Positions 9,901 through 17,988 of a stretch of 64,000 nucleotides of DNA are shown here, piece after piece. Position 1 is the stretch's first letter. Each line of letters starts with the position of its first letter. The position numbers were made by a program, and so were the translations under genes. The notes under the pieces are model-generated. The model saw nothing but the letters and a program-made list of their open reading frames with translations. It had not been told where the DNA came from and did no database searches. Source of the stretch: Streptomyces sp. H27-C3 (GTDB taxonomy: Bacteria > Actinomycetota > Actinomycetes > Streptomycetales > Streptomycetaceae); the NCBI RefSeq assembly GCF_030063415.1, contig NZ_JASITA010000005.1, forward strand, positions 1-64,000. The letters run 5' to 3'.

Positions 9901-9984
9901 GACGACGGCGCCGATGCCGACGAGTGCGGCCGCACCCGCCACGGTCCTGCGACTCGGTCCCCGGCCCTGTATGTACGAATCCAC
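6901..9984 (-). CDS. GH101 endo-alpha-N-acetylgalactosaminidase, Tat-secreted
   Basis: A 1027-residue secreted enzyme expected to release Gal-beta-1,3-GalNAc from mucin-type O-glycoproteins. The N-terminus carries a twin-arginine signal (SRRTVAG, about residues 11-17), a hydrophobic stretch and an AxA-type site near residue 39. The catalytic barrel segment with YQSEGHDSAHPDYAGN, the DFGVHVNATESYP block and the MLYIDVF...W(E/Q)VTTEWGHGLER region match GH101; the C-terminal 300 residues look like two carbohydrate-binding beta-sandwiches. The GTG at 9984 has a GAGGAGGAG ribosome site at the right spacing, whereas the longer frame to 10056 has none and would bury the Tat motif. Confidence 0.92.
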   Translation of the reverse strand: MDSYIQGRGPSRRTVAGAAALVGIGAVVGAPGLATAAPAAGSESRLRSRELDVRVDSGFPRIVSYTDRGTGATLHAQEDPVTSVLIDGTARTPKVTTRAQYDRAGYTLAFDGGTEIGVEIRVDGWQIHWRVTRIADTPALRVGTLQIPGLAFLSVRSDQPGATLLAARVEIDKAKNGDTLVEVAPDTTPDAAPKGCAYAVVAHDRLGGAVETNTTYDKPTSADGTTWENGRLWRQTVQRDGYVKAQVTCGQWTHRAATAPTGATEPLPYATVVVTRDRDDDSVVTWQDAAIAFRDIMVDPLGADEQHLRVVPHIPFNFASQATNPFLQTLDNVKRISLATDGLRQYTLLKGYQSEGHDSAHPDYAGNPNKRAGGLDDLNTLVKEGRKWGSDFGVHVNATESYPVANAFSETLVDKANEQWDWLDQSYRIDQRRDLVSGDIIKRFKDLREEADPALNMLYIDVFRESGWTSDRLQRALREQGWQVTTEWGHGLERSSLWSHWATEVDYGGDTSRGVNSQLIRFIRNHQKDVFADKWPTLLGIPRTGNFEGWVNKTDWNVFYRLIWTDSLPAKYLQAYPVKTWAEHRITFFGPTRTTVDDEEGTRRITTDGRLVYDDGRYLLPWEPRRATDPDKLYHYNPAGGSSSWQLPRGWTGESKVALYRLTDQGRVHVRDVPVRSGKVTIDADAQQPYVLHRGRVRQAGDPHWGQATPVHDPGFHSGTLNGWTASGPASVELSALGDYELVIGAGGAAAVGQRLARLAPGTYAASVQVEVGAKAGERRRAALTVRTADGATASNWTDSSTAVNLVAADRKHDTRFQRMFTYFTVPEGGGRVDLTLRAAAGHARVRFDNVRIVPATRPAKEGTVAFEDFQQVPQGWGPFVKGDAGGSTDPRTHIAQRHAPFTQRAWHGKAIDDVIDGSESLKSRGENDGLVYRTVQHTVRFEAGRRYRVSFRYENEKAGQYAWITGVDEPAPGELTRVPLPVATVPTVLAYEFTAPAEGEPWVGLRKVGDDGKAEFVLDTFEVSEA

Positions 9985-10065
9985 GCTGGCTCCTCCTCGT
10001 GACGGTTGACCGTGCCCGTCACGATGCGCCGCGTGGGAGGAGGCGCCTATGGACAAAAGAGGGAC

Positions 10066-10085
10066 AGGTCTTGGACTAATGGTCC
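10066..10085. promoter_or_regulatory. Imperfect palindrome upstream of GH101 gene
   Basis: AGGTCTTGGACT (10066-10077) followed by AATGGTCC resembles, at 7 of 12 positions, the DasR-type dre core TGGTCTAGACCA, and contains GGAC/GTCC arms. It sits about 80-100 bp upstream of the GH101 start. Amino-sugar control of a GalNAc-releasing enzyme would make sense, but the match is weak. Confidence 0.2.
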
Positions 10086-10153
10086 GCCGGCCTGCCCCTC
10101 CCCCGCCCCGGAGCCTCAGCGCCTCAGTGCTTCAGCGCCTCGGGGCCTTGAGG

Positions 10154-10972
<819 letters not shown>

Positions 10973-11173
10973 TCACTCTGCGCACGACGGACACCGCACC
11001 AACTCAAAGCTGGCATGGGCCCGTCAAGGCGTTGCTGGATTATGTGGAGTTGGCCGCCTGCCCGACAAGGGATGGTTTCCGGACACCCCCCGGGAGCCCC
11101 CCAAGAGCGTCGAAATCGGCTTACAGTGGAGACCTGTTCACCGTCCTGTGGGGGGGGATGTGGGGGTGCGGTC

Positions 11174-12070
11174 GTGACGAGCGGTAGTGCGGTGGTACAC
11201 GGGTATCCGCATCTCACCACCGTGCGGTCCGCCCTCACCGCGCTCCACAAACGGATCGGTCACGACGGTGTGCGCTCGTACGTCCCGAGCGTCTTTCCCG
11301 TCGACGTCGCCTTCAGCGACCAGGACGATCTGCACCTGGGCACCCAGCGGGTGGCCCGCGCCCTCGTGCAGCATCTGCGGCTGCCCGACGCCCGCATGAT
11401 CGTGAGCTTCCGGGAGATGGAACACGCGGCGAGCGTCGAGCTGGCCGCGGGCCCCGAGTACTTCATCGAGCTCAACGCCCGCTTCCGGACCCACCGCAAC
11501 GACATCGGGGCGGCTCTCGCCCACGAGATCACCCATGTCCTGCTGCACCGCCTGGGCCTGGCCTTCGCGGGCACCCGGGACAACGAGATCCTCACCGACA
11601 CCGTGACGACGTACCTCGGCGCGGGCTGGCTGCTGCTCGACGCGTACCGCGAGGACGGGTCGTCCAGCCAGAAGCTCGGCTATCTCACGCCGGAGGAGTT
11701 CGGCTACGTCCTGGCGAAGCGGGCGATCGCGTTCGGCGAGGACCCTGCCCCCTGGTTCACCAGCGCGCAGGCGTACACGGCGTACACGAAGGGCCTGGCG
11801 CTGGCCCGGCGCGACGAGCGGCAGCCGCCGCTGGTGGCCGCGGGCTGGGCGGGCCGCCGCCGGTACGCCAAGGAGCGGCGGTACGCGCAGGAGCACGGCG
11901 GACCCCGCGGGAGCGCATCGACGTACGCCTTCGAGGGGAGCGGCGGCGCCGGGCAACTGCGGGTGTCCTTCGACTGTCCCACCTGCCACCAGCGCATTCG
12001 TGTGCCGGTGCGCGGCCGGGTGCGGGCCCGCTGCGCGCTGTGCCGCACGATTCTCGAATGCGACACCTGA
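11174..12070 (+). CDS. HExxH putative metallopeptidase with C-terminal zinc ribbon
   Basis: A 298-residue protein. The centre carries AALAHEITHVLLHRLGL (HEITH near residue 118), followed about 20 residues later by NEILTD, whose glutamate could be the third zinc ligand as in gluzincin-type peptidases. The C-terminal 35 residues contain CPTC...CALC, a four-cysteine zinc ribbon. No signal peptide is visible. A peptidase domain joined to a zinc ribbon recalls SprT-like proteins, but I cannot assign the family. The GTG at 11174 gives a normal start; the much longer open frame to 10049 is a shadow over the protease gene. Confidence 0.75.
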   Translation: MTSGSAVVHGYPHLTTVRSALTALHKRIGHDGVRSYVPSVFPVDVAFSDQDDLHLGTQRVARALVQHLRLPDARMIVSFREMEHAASVELAAGPEYFIELNARFRTHRNDIGAALAHEITHVLLHRLGLAFAGTRDNEILTDTVTTYLGAGWLLLDAYREDGSSSQKLGYLTPEEFGYVLAKRAIAFGEDPAPWFTSAQAYTAYTKGLALARRDERQPPLVAAGWAGRRRYAKERRYAQEHGGPRGSASTYAFEGSGGAGQLRVSFDCPTCHQRIRVPVRGRVRARCALCRTILECDT

Positions 12071-12093
12071 ACCCGCCCACGTAGGGTCGAATC

Positions 12094-13596
12094 ATGACGA
12101 CCAAGGCGACAGCGACGCCGCAGGATCTCTTCGCCGAGGTGTACGGCGGCGAGGACGACGCCGTGGTGCGCCTGCTGCGGTCGGGGATACCCGCGGAGGC
12201 GGCCAACGACGAGGGCGAGACCGCACTGTATCTGTCGGCCGTGAACGACCGGCCCGGCATGGTGCGGCTGCTGCTCGCCGCGGGCGCCGACCCCGACCGG
12301 GCGAGCGGCCCGGAGGCCGGCGATCTCCCGCTGTGCGGGGCCGCGGTCGGCGGTCACACCGAGGTCGTGGAGGCGCTGCTGGCGGCGGGCGCGCGGCCCG
12401 ACCTGCGGGAGCAGTTCGGGTTCACGGCGATGGCCTGGGCGGTCGGACAGGGGCACGCGGGCACCGTGGAGGCGCTCCTTGAGCACGGGGCCGACCCGGA
12501 CCTGCCGGGTCCTGGCGGTGAGCCGCCGCTCGTGCTGGCTGCGCGGCGCGGTTCGGCCGAGACGGTACGGACCCTCCTGCGGCACGGCGCGTCCGCGCAG
12601 CGCGAGGCGCTGGCGGAGGCCCGGCACTGGCTGGAAATGGACGTGGAGGACGAGTTGCGCCAGTGGCTGCGCGACACCTACGGGGCGACGCGGGCCGAGA
12701 CGGTCACGCGCCGGATCGAGGAGAACGGCGGGGTGACCGTCGTCGTCGAGCTGATGCGCGACGGCAGCCTCGTGGCGGGCAAGGAGCAGCAGACCGGACA
12801 CGCGGCCATAGCCACCGTGTTGGAGGAGAAGCTGGGCGTACGGACGCCCTTCGCGGAGCTGGCCGAGCGGGCGTTGCGCGGCGCCGATCCGGACCGGGAC
12901 GAGTGGATGGAGGCCGTGGCCGCGCTGTGGCGGCGCGGCGACGAGGAGACCTTCCAGGCCGCGACCGCGTGGTGCGCGAGCGGCGATCCGCTGCGGCGGG
13001 CGTTCGCCGCGGATGTGCTGGCGCAGCTCGGCTTCGATGCCGACAGCAGGCCGTTCGCGTCGCGCGCGCTGCCGCTGCTGCGGGAGCTGGCGCGGGAGGC
13101 CGAGGACGCCGAGCTGGTCAGGGCGGCCGTGCTGGGGCTCGGGCAGCAGGGCGACCCGGCGGCGCTGCCGGAGATCCTGCGCCACGCATCGCATCCCGAC
13201 GCCGAGGTGCGCCACCGGGTGGCGCTGTCCCTGGTCGGCCTGGTCCCCGGTGACGACACGGCGGGCGCCGCGGCGCTGATCGCGCTCAGCGGGGATCCCG
13301 ACGACGACGTACGGGACTGGGCGACGCTGGCACTCGCCGGTATCGAGGCCGATACGCCGGACATCCGGGAGGCCCTCGCGGCCCGCTTGGACGACCGGGA
13401 CCCGGACACGGCGGCGGAGGCGGCGCGGGGCCTGGCGGTGCGGCAGGATGCGCGGGCGATCGACGCGCTGGCGCGGATACTCGGCCGCGAGGATCCGCGG
13501 GGGTACGCGTATGCCGCCGCGTTGGAGACGCTGGAGTGCGTCGAGGACGAGACGGTGCGGCGCCGCCTGGAACGGACGCCGCCGCGCAACCGGTGA
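12094..13596 (+). CDS. Ankyrin-repeat and HEAT-repeat protein
   Basis: A 500-residue cytoplasmic solenoid. Residues about 15-165 contain four to five ankyrin repeats (DDAVVRLLRSGIPAEAANDEGETALYLSA and similar helix-turn-helix units). Residues about 250-490 form HEAT-type helical pairs rich in RRAFAADVLAQLG-like and VRHRVALSLVGL-like units, as in PBS-lyase HEAT proteins. Such proteins are protein-binding scaffolds; no catalytic motif is seen. It starts 23 bp after the metallopeptidase gene and may be cotranscribed with it. Confidence 0.85.
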   Translation: MTTKATATPQDLFAEVYGGEDDAVVRLLRSGIPAEAANDEGETALYLSAVNDRPGMVRLLLAAGADPDRASGPEAGDLPLCGAAVGGHTEVVEALLAAGARPDLREQFGFTAMAWAVGQGHAGTVEALLEHGADPDLPGPGGEPPLVLAARRGSAETVRTLLRHGASAQREALAEARHWLEMDVEDELRQWLRDTYGATRAETVTRRIEENGGVTVVVELMRDGSLVAGKEQQTGHAAIATVLEEKLGVRTPFAELAERALRGADPDRDEWMEAVAALWRRGDEETFQAATAWCASGDPLRRAFAADVLAQLGFDADSRPFASRALPLLRELAREAEDAELVRAAVLGLGQQGDPAALPEILRHASHPDAEVRHRVALSLVGLVPGDDTAGAAALIALSGDPDDDVRDWATLALAGIEADTPDIREALAARLDDRDPDTAAEAARGLAVRQDARAIDALARILGREDPRGYAYAAALETLECVEDETVRRRLERTPPRNR

Positions 13597-13597
13597 A

Positions 13598-13622
13598 CGG
13601 GCAGTGCGTCGCGGGCTGCCCG
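13598..13622 (+). terminator. Hairpin after ankyrin gene
   Basis: Arms CGGGCAG (13598-13604) and CTGCCCG (13616-13622) begin directly after the ankyrin gene stop. The stem is short but GC-rich. Confidence 0.45.
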
Positions 13623-13724
13623 CCCGTCCTGTTCCGAAAGCCCGAAATCCCGTAAGGACTGACGGAAAGGGCCGGGCGGGCGGGAACGGCGCCGAGGCGC
13701 CTTTCAGCAGCCTTGGTCGGCTTA

Positions 13725-13878
13725 CGACCTCGGGGGCAATGGGGCGTGGATCAGCGAGTGGCGTCCTGCGCGCATCCAAGGCGGAGGAGGGAGGCGACGC
13801 GGAGCGTCGTCGACCGACGACAACGCCGGAGGCGGAGTCGCAGGACGTCGGGAGCCCGCGCTATCGCCCCCGAGGTCG
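13725..13878. mobile_element. MITE-like inverted-repeat element, copy A
   Basis: Terminal inverted repeats CGACCTCGGGGGCAAT (13725-13740) and its complement at 13863-13878 match at 15 of 16 positions and enclose about 120 bp without a plausible gene. The interior shares the order TGGATCAGCG, GGCGTC, GCATC, AAGGCGGAGG and CGACAACGC with the element at 30323-30492, so the two belong to one family even though their termini differ. It occupies the gap between the ankyrin gene and the convergent ribonuclease gene. Confidence 0.6.
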
Positions 13879-13914
13879 CTACCAGCCGTGCTCGACTCGG
13901 CAGTCGTGGTCAGC

Positions 13915-14355
13915 TCAGCAGTCGTGGTCGACGAGGTCGAACGACTCGTAGTGGTCGGCGGTGTAGTAGTCCTCACGTGCCGTGTCGCCGGTGACGATGC
14001 GGCGGGCGCCGCGGTTGGACGAGCCTGGCGTGATGACGGTGTATTCGTGGTAGTAGCCGGCCTGGCTCGGCAGAATTCCTTCGCGATTCTGGAAGACGGT
14101 CCCGTCCTGGTCGTACGGATAGGGACCGCCGGCCTCGATGAGGTCGAGGGTGTCGTGTGCCTGGGCGGGCAGCGCGGAATAGCAGATCTCGCCGACCGCG
14201 GCGGGCGCGGCTACCACCGCGGGGGCAGATGCGGAGACGGTGGGGGTGGCGGAGCCGGAAGGCGCGGCGACGACCGAACCCGGCCCGCCGAGAAGGAGGG
14301 TGGTGACGAGGGCGGCGATGCCGCCGATGGCTGAGATTCGTGGGGGGATCCTCAT
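13915..14355 (-). CDS. Secreted guanyl-specific ribonuclease (RNase Sa family)
   Basis: A 146-residue preprotein with a signal peptide (about 1-30), an alanine/serine-rich linker and a mature domain of about 95 residues closely like RNase Sa. Conserved marks are EICYSALP, GPYPYDQDGTVFQNRE, the catalytic glutamate in YYHEYTVITPG, arginine in RRIVTG and histidine in DHYESF, with a single disulfide expected between the cysteine of EICYSA and the C-terminal cysteine. No barstar-type inhibitor gene is adjacent. The ATG at 14355 has no Shine-Dalgarno; a TTGACA box 31 bases upstream would suit a leaderless transcript. Confidence 0.93.
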   Translation of the reverse strand: MRIPPRISAIGGIAALVTTLLLGGPGSVVAAPSGSATPTVSASAPAVVAAPAAVGEICYSALPAQAHDTLDLIEAGGPYPYDQDGTVFQNREGILPSQAGYYHEYTVITPGSSNRGARRIVTGDTAREDYYTADHYESFDLVDHDC

Positions 14356-14380
14356 GAGCCCATGATGACGCGCGTAGAGC

Positions 14381-14392
14381 TTGACGTGTCAA
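14381..14392. promoter_or_regulatory. TTGAC-GT-GTCAA palindrome / divergent -35 boxes
   Basis: The 12-bp palindrome supplies TTGACG on the plus strand, with TGGAAT 17 bp further on, and TTGACA on the minus strand. It lies between the ribonuclease gene and the cysteine-rich peptide operon and could be a shared promoter or operator. Confidence 0.35.
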
Positions 14393-14604
14393 CGCCAACT
14401 CCATGGAATTGGCCGATCGTTCACCTCTGTGGAGATCTTCGCCGCGCGCCGCTTCGCCCGGCGTGCGCCGCTGTCCGGGCCGTCCGAGGTGTCCCGGACG
14501 CGTCCCGGACCGGTCCCGGACGGCTATTCCCTGGGCCGCGTCTCCACAACCCCCTAGCTTCGAAGTGCCCGAGACCGAACCGGACTCCAAGAAGGAGGAC
14601 ATCG

Positions 14605-14790
14605 ATGTCCAAGGTTGTGGAAGCGATGAGCGACAGGCTTCTGGGCCTGTTCGTTCCCAAGGTGGAGGCCGCGGCATCCACCAAGGCATGCCAGTGCTTC
14701 AACTCGTGCTGGCAGTGTGCGCGCAGTGCGTGCTGTGTGAATACCTACTGCGGCTCGATCAACTGCTGGCGTTCGTGCCCGGGTTGTTGA
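14605..14790 (+). CDS. Cysteine-rich peptide precursor (candidate RiPP / disulfide-rich peptide)
   Basis: A 61-residue peptide starting at an ATG with an AAGGAGG ribosome site. Residues 1-25 form a cysteine-free, leader-like segment (MSKVVEAMSDRLLGLFVPKV then EAAAS), whose AAA-S boundary resembles a signal-peptidase site. Residues 29-61 hold ten cysteines at 29, 31, 35, 38, 43, 44, 49, 54, 58 and 61, enough for five disulfides, two tryptophans, and end in cysteine. It is followed by MauE-like, MauD/TlpA-like, ABC exporter and S26 peptidase genes. No lanthionine, radical-SAM or YcaO enzyme is nearby, so disulfide formation is the likely modification. I do not recognise the peptide family. Confidence 0.8.
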   Translation: MSKVVEAMSDRLLGLFVPKVEAAASTKACQCFNSCWQCARSACCVNTYCGSINCWRSCPGC

Positions 14791-14875
14791 TTCCACGCGA
14801 ATAGGGGGCACCGGTATGCGGGGCCGCGGCATTTCGCGGCCATGCGCATACCGGTATCCCCGCGGGAGGATTCCT

Positions 14876-15412
14876 GTGCAGTACGCAGATCTCGGCATGC
14901 GTTTCCTGATCGGAACAGTGTTCTTGATTGCGTTTGTCAGTAAAGTGTCGAGCCGGCGTTCCTTTGCCGCGTTCGCCGGCTCCGTCGTCGAGTTGAGCCC
15001 GTTTCCCGCCGCGGCGTCACGGTTTCTGGCATTCGCCGTGGCCGCGGGCGAGTTCCTCGTGTGCCTGCTGCTCCTGATGCCGGCTCCGCGCGCCGCCGGG
15101 CTCGGTTTCGCGTGGGCCGCGGTGCTGCTCCTCGTCTTCGCCGTGGCCGTCGGGTGCGCCGTGGCCAGGGGGACCCGCAGCGCCTGCCGGTGCTTCGGCG
15201 CGTCGACGGCCCCGCTCGGCGTCCGTCACATCGTGCGGAACCTGGTGCTCGCCGTGCTCGCGGCGGGCGGCACGGCCGTCGCACAGACGACCGGCGCCGG
15301 GCACCCGGCGGGGCTGGTGATCGCGGCTCTGGGCGGGCTGCTCATCGGCGGGCTGCTGGCAGCCCTCGACAGCATCGTCGACCTGTTCCGTCCCCTCCGT
15401 GCGAAGTCCTGA
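14876..15412 (+). CDS. MauE/DoxX-like redox membrane protein
   Basis: A 178-residue integral membrane protein with about four to five hydrophobic segments (near 6-22, 38-60, 65-90, 115-135 and 140-165). The arrangement and the CRCFG motif between helices resemble MauE, which with MauD forms the many disulfides of the methylamine dehydrogenase small subunit. The two close cysteines (SACRCFG) are candidate electron-transfer residues. The GTG at 14876 has a GGGAGGA site five bases upstream; an earlier in-frame start adds a basic stretch with no site. It lies 85 bp after the peptide gene. Confidence 0.85.
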   Translation: MQYADLGMRFLIGTVFLIAFVSKVSSRRSFAAFAGSVVELSPFPAAASRFLAFAVAAGEFLVCLLLLMPAPRAAGLGFAWAAVLLLVFAVAVGCAVARGTRSACRCFGASTAPLGVRHIVRNLVLAVLAAGGTAVAQTTGAGHPAGLVIAALGGLLIGGLLAALDSIVDLFRPLRAKS

Positions 15413-15532
15413 CCCGCCCGCTCCGGCCCGCCCGCCGCCCGCCCGTCGCCCGACCGCCCCGACGACCCCCGAAAGGGACCCACAAAAGACCCGCAAGAGA
15501 CCCGACCGTCGCAAGGAGAATGGAGACCCCTC

Positions 15533-16087
15533 GTGCCCTTCGTCATCGCCACCGTCGTACTCGTCGGACTGCTCTGCACCCTCGATCTGGTGCTCACCGT
15601 CGGTGTCATCAAACGTCTGCGCGAGCACACCGAGTTGCTCTCCGAACAGGGCGGCGGCCGGATGTCCCTCGCCCCCGGCGACGAGGTCGGAGCGTTCTCG
15701 GCAACCACCGTGGACGGCGAACCGGCCGACCACCACATGATCAGCACGGAGACGGTCGTGGCGTTCTTCTCACCGACCTGCGGACCGTGCAAGGAGAAGC
15801 TGCCCAGGTTCGTGCAGTACGCCCGCACGGTGCCCGGTGGGCGCGACCGGATCCTGGCCGCGGTGGTCGCCGAGGGCGACGACGACGCGGAACTGGCCGC
15901 TCCCATGCTGGCGGCGCTGGGCCCGGTGGCCCGGGTCCTGACCGGCGTCGGGGGCAACGCTCTGGCCGAGGCCTGCAAGGTGCAGGCCTTCCCCGTGCTC
16001 CTCAAGATCAACCGGGCCACGGACGGCAGGCTGTTGGTCATGACCGACCAGGTCGACATCGACCGGCCCGCCGTCGCCTCCGTATGA
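15533..16087 (+). CDS. Membrane-anchored thioredoxin-like protein (MauD/TlpA type)
   Basis: A 184-residue protein with one N-terminal membrane anchor (residues 2-24) and an extracytoplasmic thioredoxin fold. The active site SPTCGPCKEKLP has the CGPC pair, and the cis-proline loop is visible as VQAFPVLLKI. With the preceding MauE-like protein it forms the kind of pair that supplies disulfides during methylamine dehydrogenase maturation. Here the likely substrate is the ten-cysteine peptide. The GTG start has AAGGAG upstream. Its stop overlaps the ABC transporter start (ATGA), implying translational coupling. Confidence 0.88.
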   Translation: MPFVIATVVLVGLLCTLDLVLTVGVIKRLREHTELLSEQGGGRMSLAPGDEVGAFSATTVDGEPADHHMISTETVVAFFSPTCGPCKEKLPRFVQYARTVPGGRDRILAAVVAEGDDDAELAAPMLAALGPVARVLTGVGGNALAEACKVQAFPVLLKINRATDGRLLVMTDQVDIDRPAVASV

Positions 16088-17988
16088 GCACGGACGACCG
16101 CGGAAGCGGGGACATGAGCGCCGCGTCCCGCGCCCTGAGCGCGGGGCGGCTGGTCGCGACGGCGGCTCCCGGCAGGCTGATCCTGTACGCGGTGCCCTCC
16201 CTGGCCGCCGGAGCCTTCCCGGTCGCCATCGCCTGGTCCACGAAGCTGATCGTCGACAGCCTCGCCGCCGGGGCCACCGCGGGTGAGCTGCTGATACCGG
16301 CCCTGACCCTGGTGGCCACGGGTGTGGCGACCGGCGCCACCCCGACTCTGACCCACTATCTGCGGACCGAACTGGACCGCAGGGTCGGACTGCTCGCCCA
16401 GGACAGGCTCTTCATGGCCGTGGACCGGTTCGCCGGTCTGGGGCGGTTCGAGAGCCCCGACTTCCTCGACCGGCTTCGGCTCGCCCAGCAGACGGTCGTC
16501 GCGGCCCCCGCCGCCAACCAGGCGGTCGACGGGGTGCTCGGCGCCGCCCGCTCGGTGTTCACCGTCGTGGGCTTCCTCGGCTCGCTGTTCATCATCAGTC
16601 CGCCCACGATGGTCCTGGTGCTGCTGGCCGCGCTGCCGATCCTTGTAGCCGAGCTCCTGCTGTCGAGCCGGCGGGCGGCCACGGACTGGAACATCGGACC
16701 CGCCGAGCGGCGCCAGTTCTTCTACATGGGCCTGCTCGCCAATGTGGAGGCCGCGAAGGAGATACGGCTCTTCGGCACCGGCGGCTTCCTGCGGGAGCGG
16801 ATGCTCGCCAACCGGCGTAGCGCGGACCAGGCACGCCGGGCCGTGGACCGCAGGGAGGTCCAACTGCGTTCGGGGCTCGGCCTGCTGGCCGCCGCAGTGG
16901 CCGGCGCCGGGCTGCTCTGGACGGTCGGGGCCGCCCGGGGCGGCGGGCTCACCCCCGGTGACGTGACCGTCTTCCTGGCCTCCGTCGCCGGAGTGCAGAC
17001 GGCGCTGACCACTCTGGCGGGTGACGTCGCGAGCACGCACCACGCCCTGCTGCTCTTCGGCCACTACCAGGCAGTGGTCTCGGCGGGACCTGAGCTGCCC
17101 ATGGCGGCGGCGCCGCACCCGCTGCCGCAACTGCGCCGCGGCATCGAACTGCGCGACGTGTGGTTCCGGTATTCGCCTCGGCACCCCTGGGTGCTGCGCG
17201 GAGTCGATCTGTGGATCCCGCACGGTTCGTCCGTCGCGCTCGTCGGTCGCAACGGATCCGGGAAGTCGACCCTCGTCAAACTGCTGTGCCGGTTCTACGA
17301 CCCCACACGCGGTGCGATCCTCTGGGACGGTGTGGACATCCGCGACGCCGACATCGCCGCACTGCGGCGGCGGATCAGCGCGGTGTTCCAGGACTACATG
17401 GAGTACGACCTGACGGCTGTCGAGAGTATCGCCCAGGGGGACCTCGGCGCGATCGATGAGCCCGAACGGATACGGGAGGCGGCCCGGCGCGCCGGGGTGC
17501 ACGACGTACTGACAGCGCTGCCGGACGGCTACGACACACTGCTGTCCCGGATGTTCTTCACCGAGTCGGACAAGGCCGACCCGGCCACCGGCGTGATGCT
17601 GTCCGGCGGACAGAGCCAACGGCTGGCCCTGGCGCGGGCGTTCGTACGCGACAAGCGGGACCTGATGATCCTCGACGAGCCTTCGGCGGGGCTCGACGCG
17701 GCGGCCGAGCACGAGATCCACAAGTCGCTGCGCACCCACCGGGAAGGGCGTACCAGCCTGCTCATCTCGCACCGGCTCGGCGCTGTGCGCGACGCGGATG
17801 TGATCGTCGGGCTCTCGGGGGGACGCATCGTCGAGTCGGGGAGCCACAGCACACTGGTGGCCTCGGGCGGGGAATACGCGCGGCTCTACGCCCTGCAGGC
17901 CGCCGGTTACCGCCCCGGACCGCCCCAGCACTCGGCGCCGTACGAACCTGCGGATCCGCGCACATCCCCGCTGAAGGAGGCGCCATGA
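16084..17988 (+). CDS. ABC exporter, fused membrane and ATPase domains
   Basis: A 634-residue half-transporter. Residues about 25-330 form a six-helix ABC membrane domain, and residues about 355-610 an ATPase with Walker A GRNGSGKST, signature LSGGQSQRLALARAF, Walker B DLMILDEPSAGLD and the H-loop histidine in SHRLG. There is no N-terminal C39 peptidase domain, unlike many bacteriocin exporters, so any leader cleavage must be done by another protein. The S26 peptidase gene overlaps its 3' end. The likely cargo is the cysteine-rich peptide. Confidence 0.92.
   Translation: MSTDDRGSGDMSAASRALSAGRLVATAAPGRLILYAVPSLAAGAFPVAIAWSTKLIVDSLAAGATAGELLIPALTLVATGVATGATPTLTHYLRTELDRRVGLLAQDRLFMAVDRFAGLGRFESPDFLDRLRLAQQTVVAAPAANQAVDGVLGAARSVFTVVGFLGSLFIISPPTMVLVLLAALPILVAELLLSSRRAATDWNIGPAERRQFFYMGLLANVEAAKEIRLFGTGGFLRERMLANRRSADQARRAVDRREVQLRSGLGLLAAAVAGAGLLWTVGAARGGGLTPGDVTVFLASVAGVQTALTTLAGDVASTHHALLLFGHYQAVVSAGPELPMAAAPHPLPQLRRGIELRDVWFRYSPRHPWVLRGVDLWIPHGSSVALVGRNGSGKSTLVKLLCRFYDPTRGAILWDGVDIRDADIAALRRRISAVFQDYMEYDLTAVESIAQGDLGAIDEPERIREAARRAGVHDVLTALPDGYDTLLSRMFFTESDKADPATGVMLSGGQSQRLALARAFVRDKRDLMILDEPSAGLDAAAEHEIHKSLRTHREGRTSLLISHRLGAVRDADVIVGLSGGRIVESGSHSTLVASGGEYARLYALQAAGYRPGPPQHSAPYEPADPRTSPLKEAP

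Noticed and set aside
10115..10150. Direct repeat GCGCCTCAG-like as regulatory site
   Set aside because: Lies downstream of the trypsin stop and looks like simple local duplication; no palindrome or promoter context.
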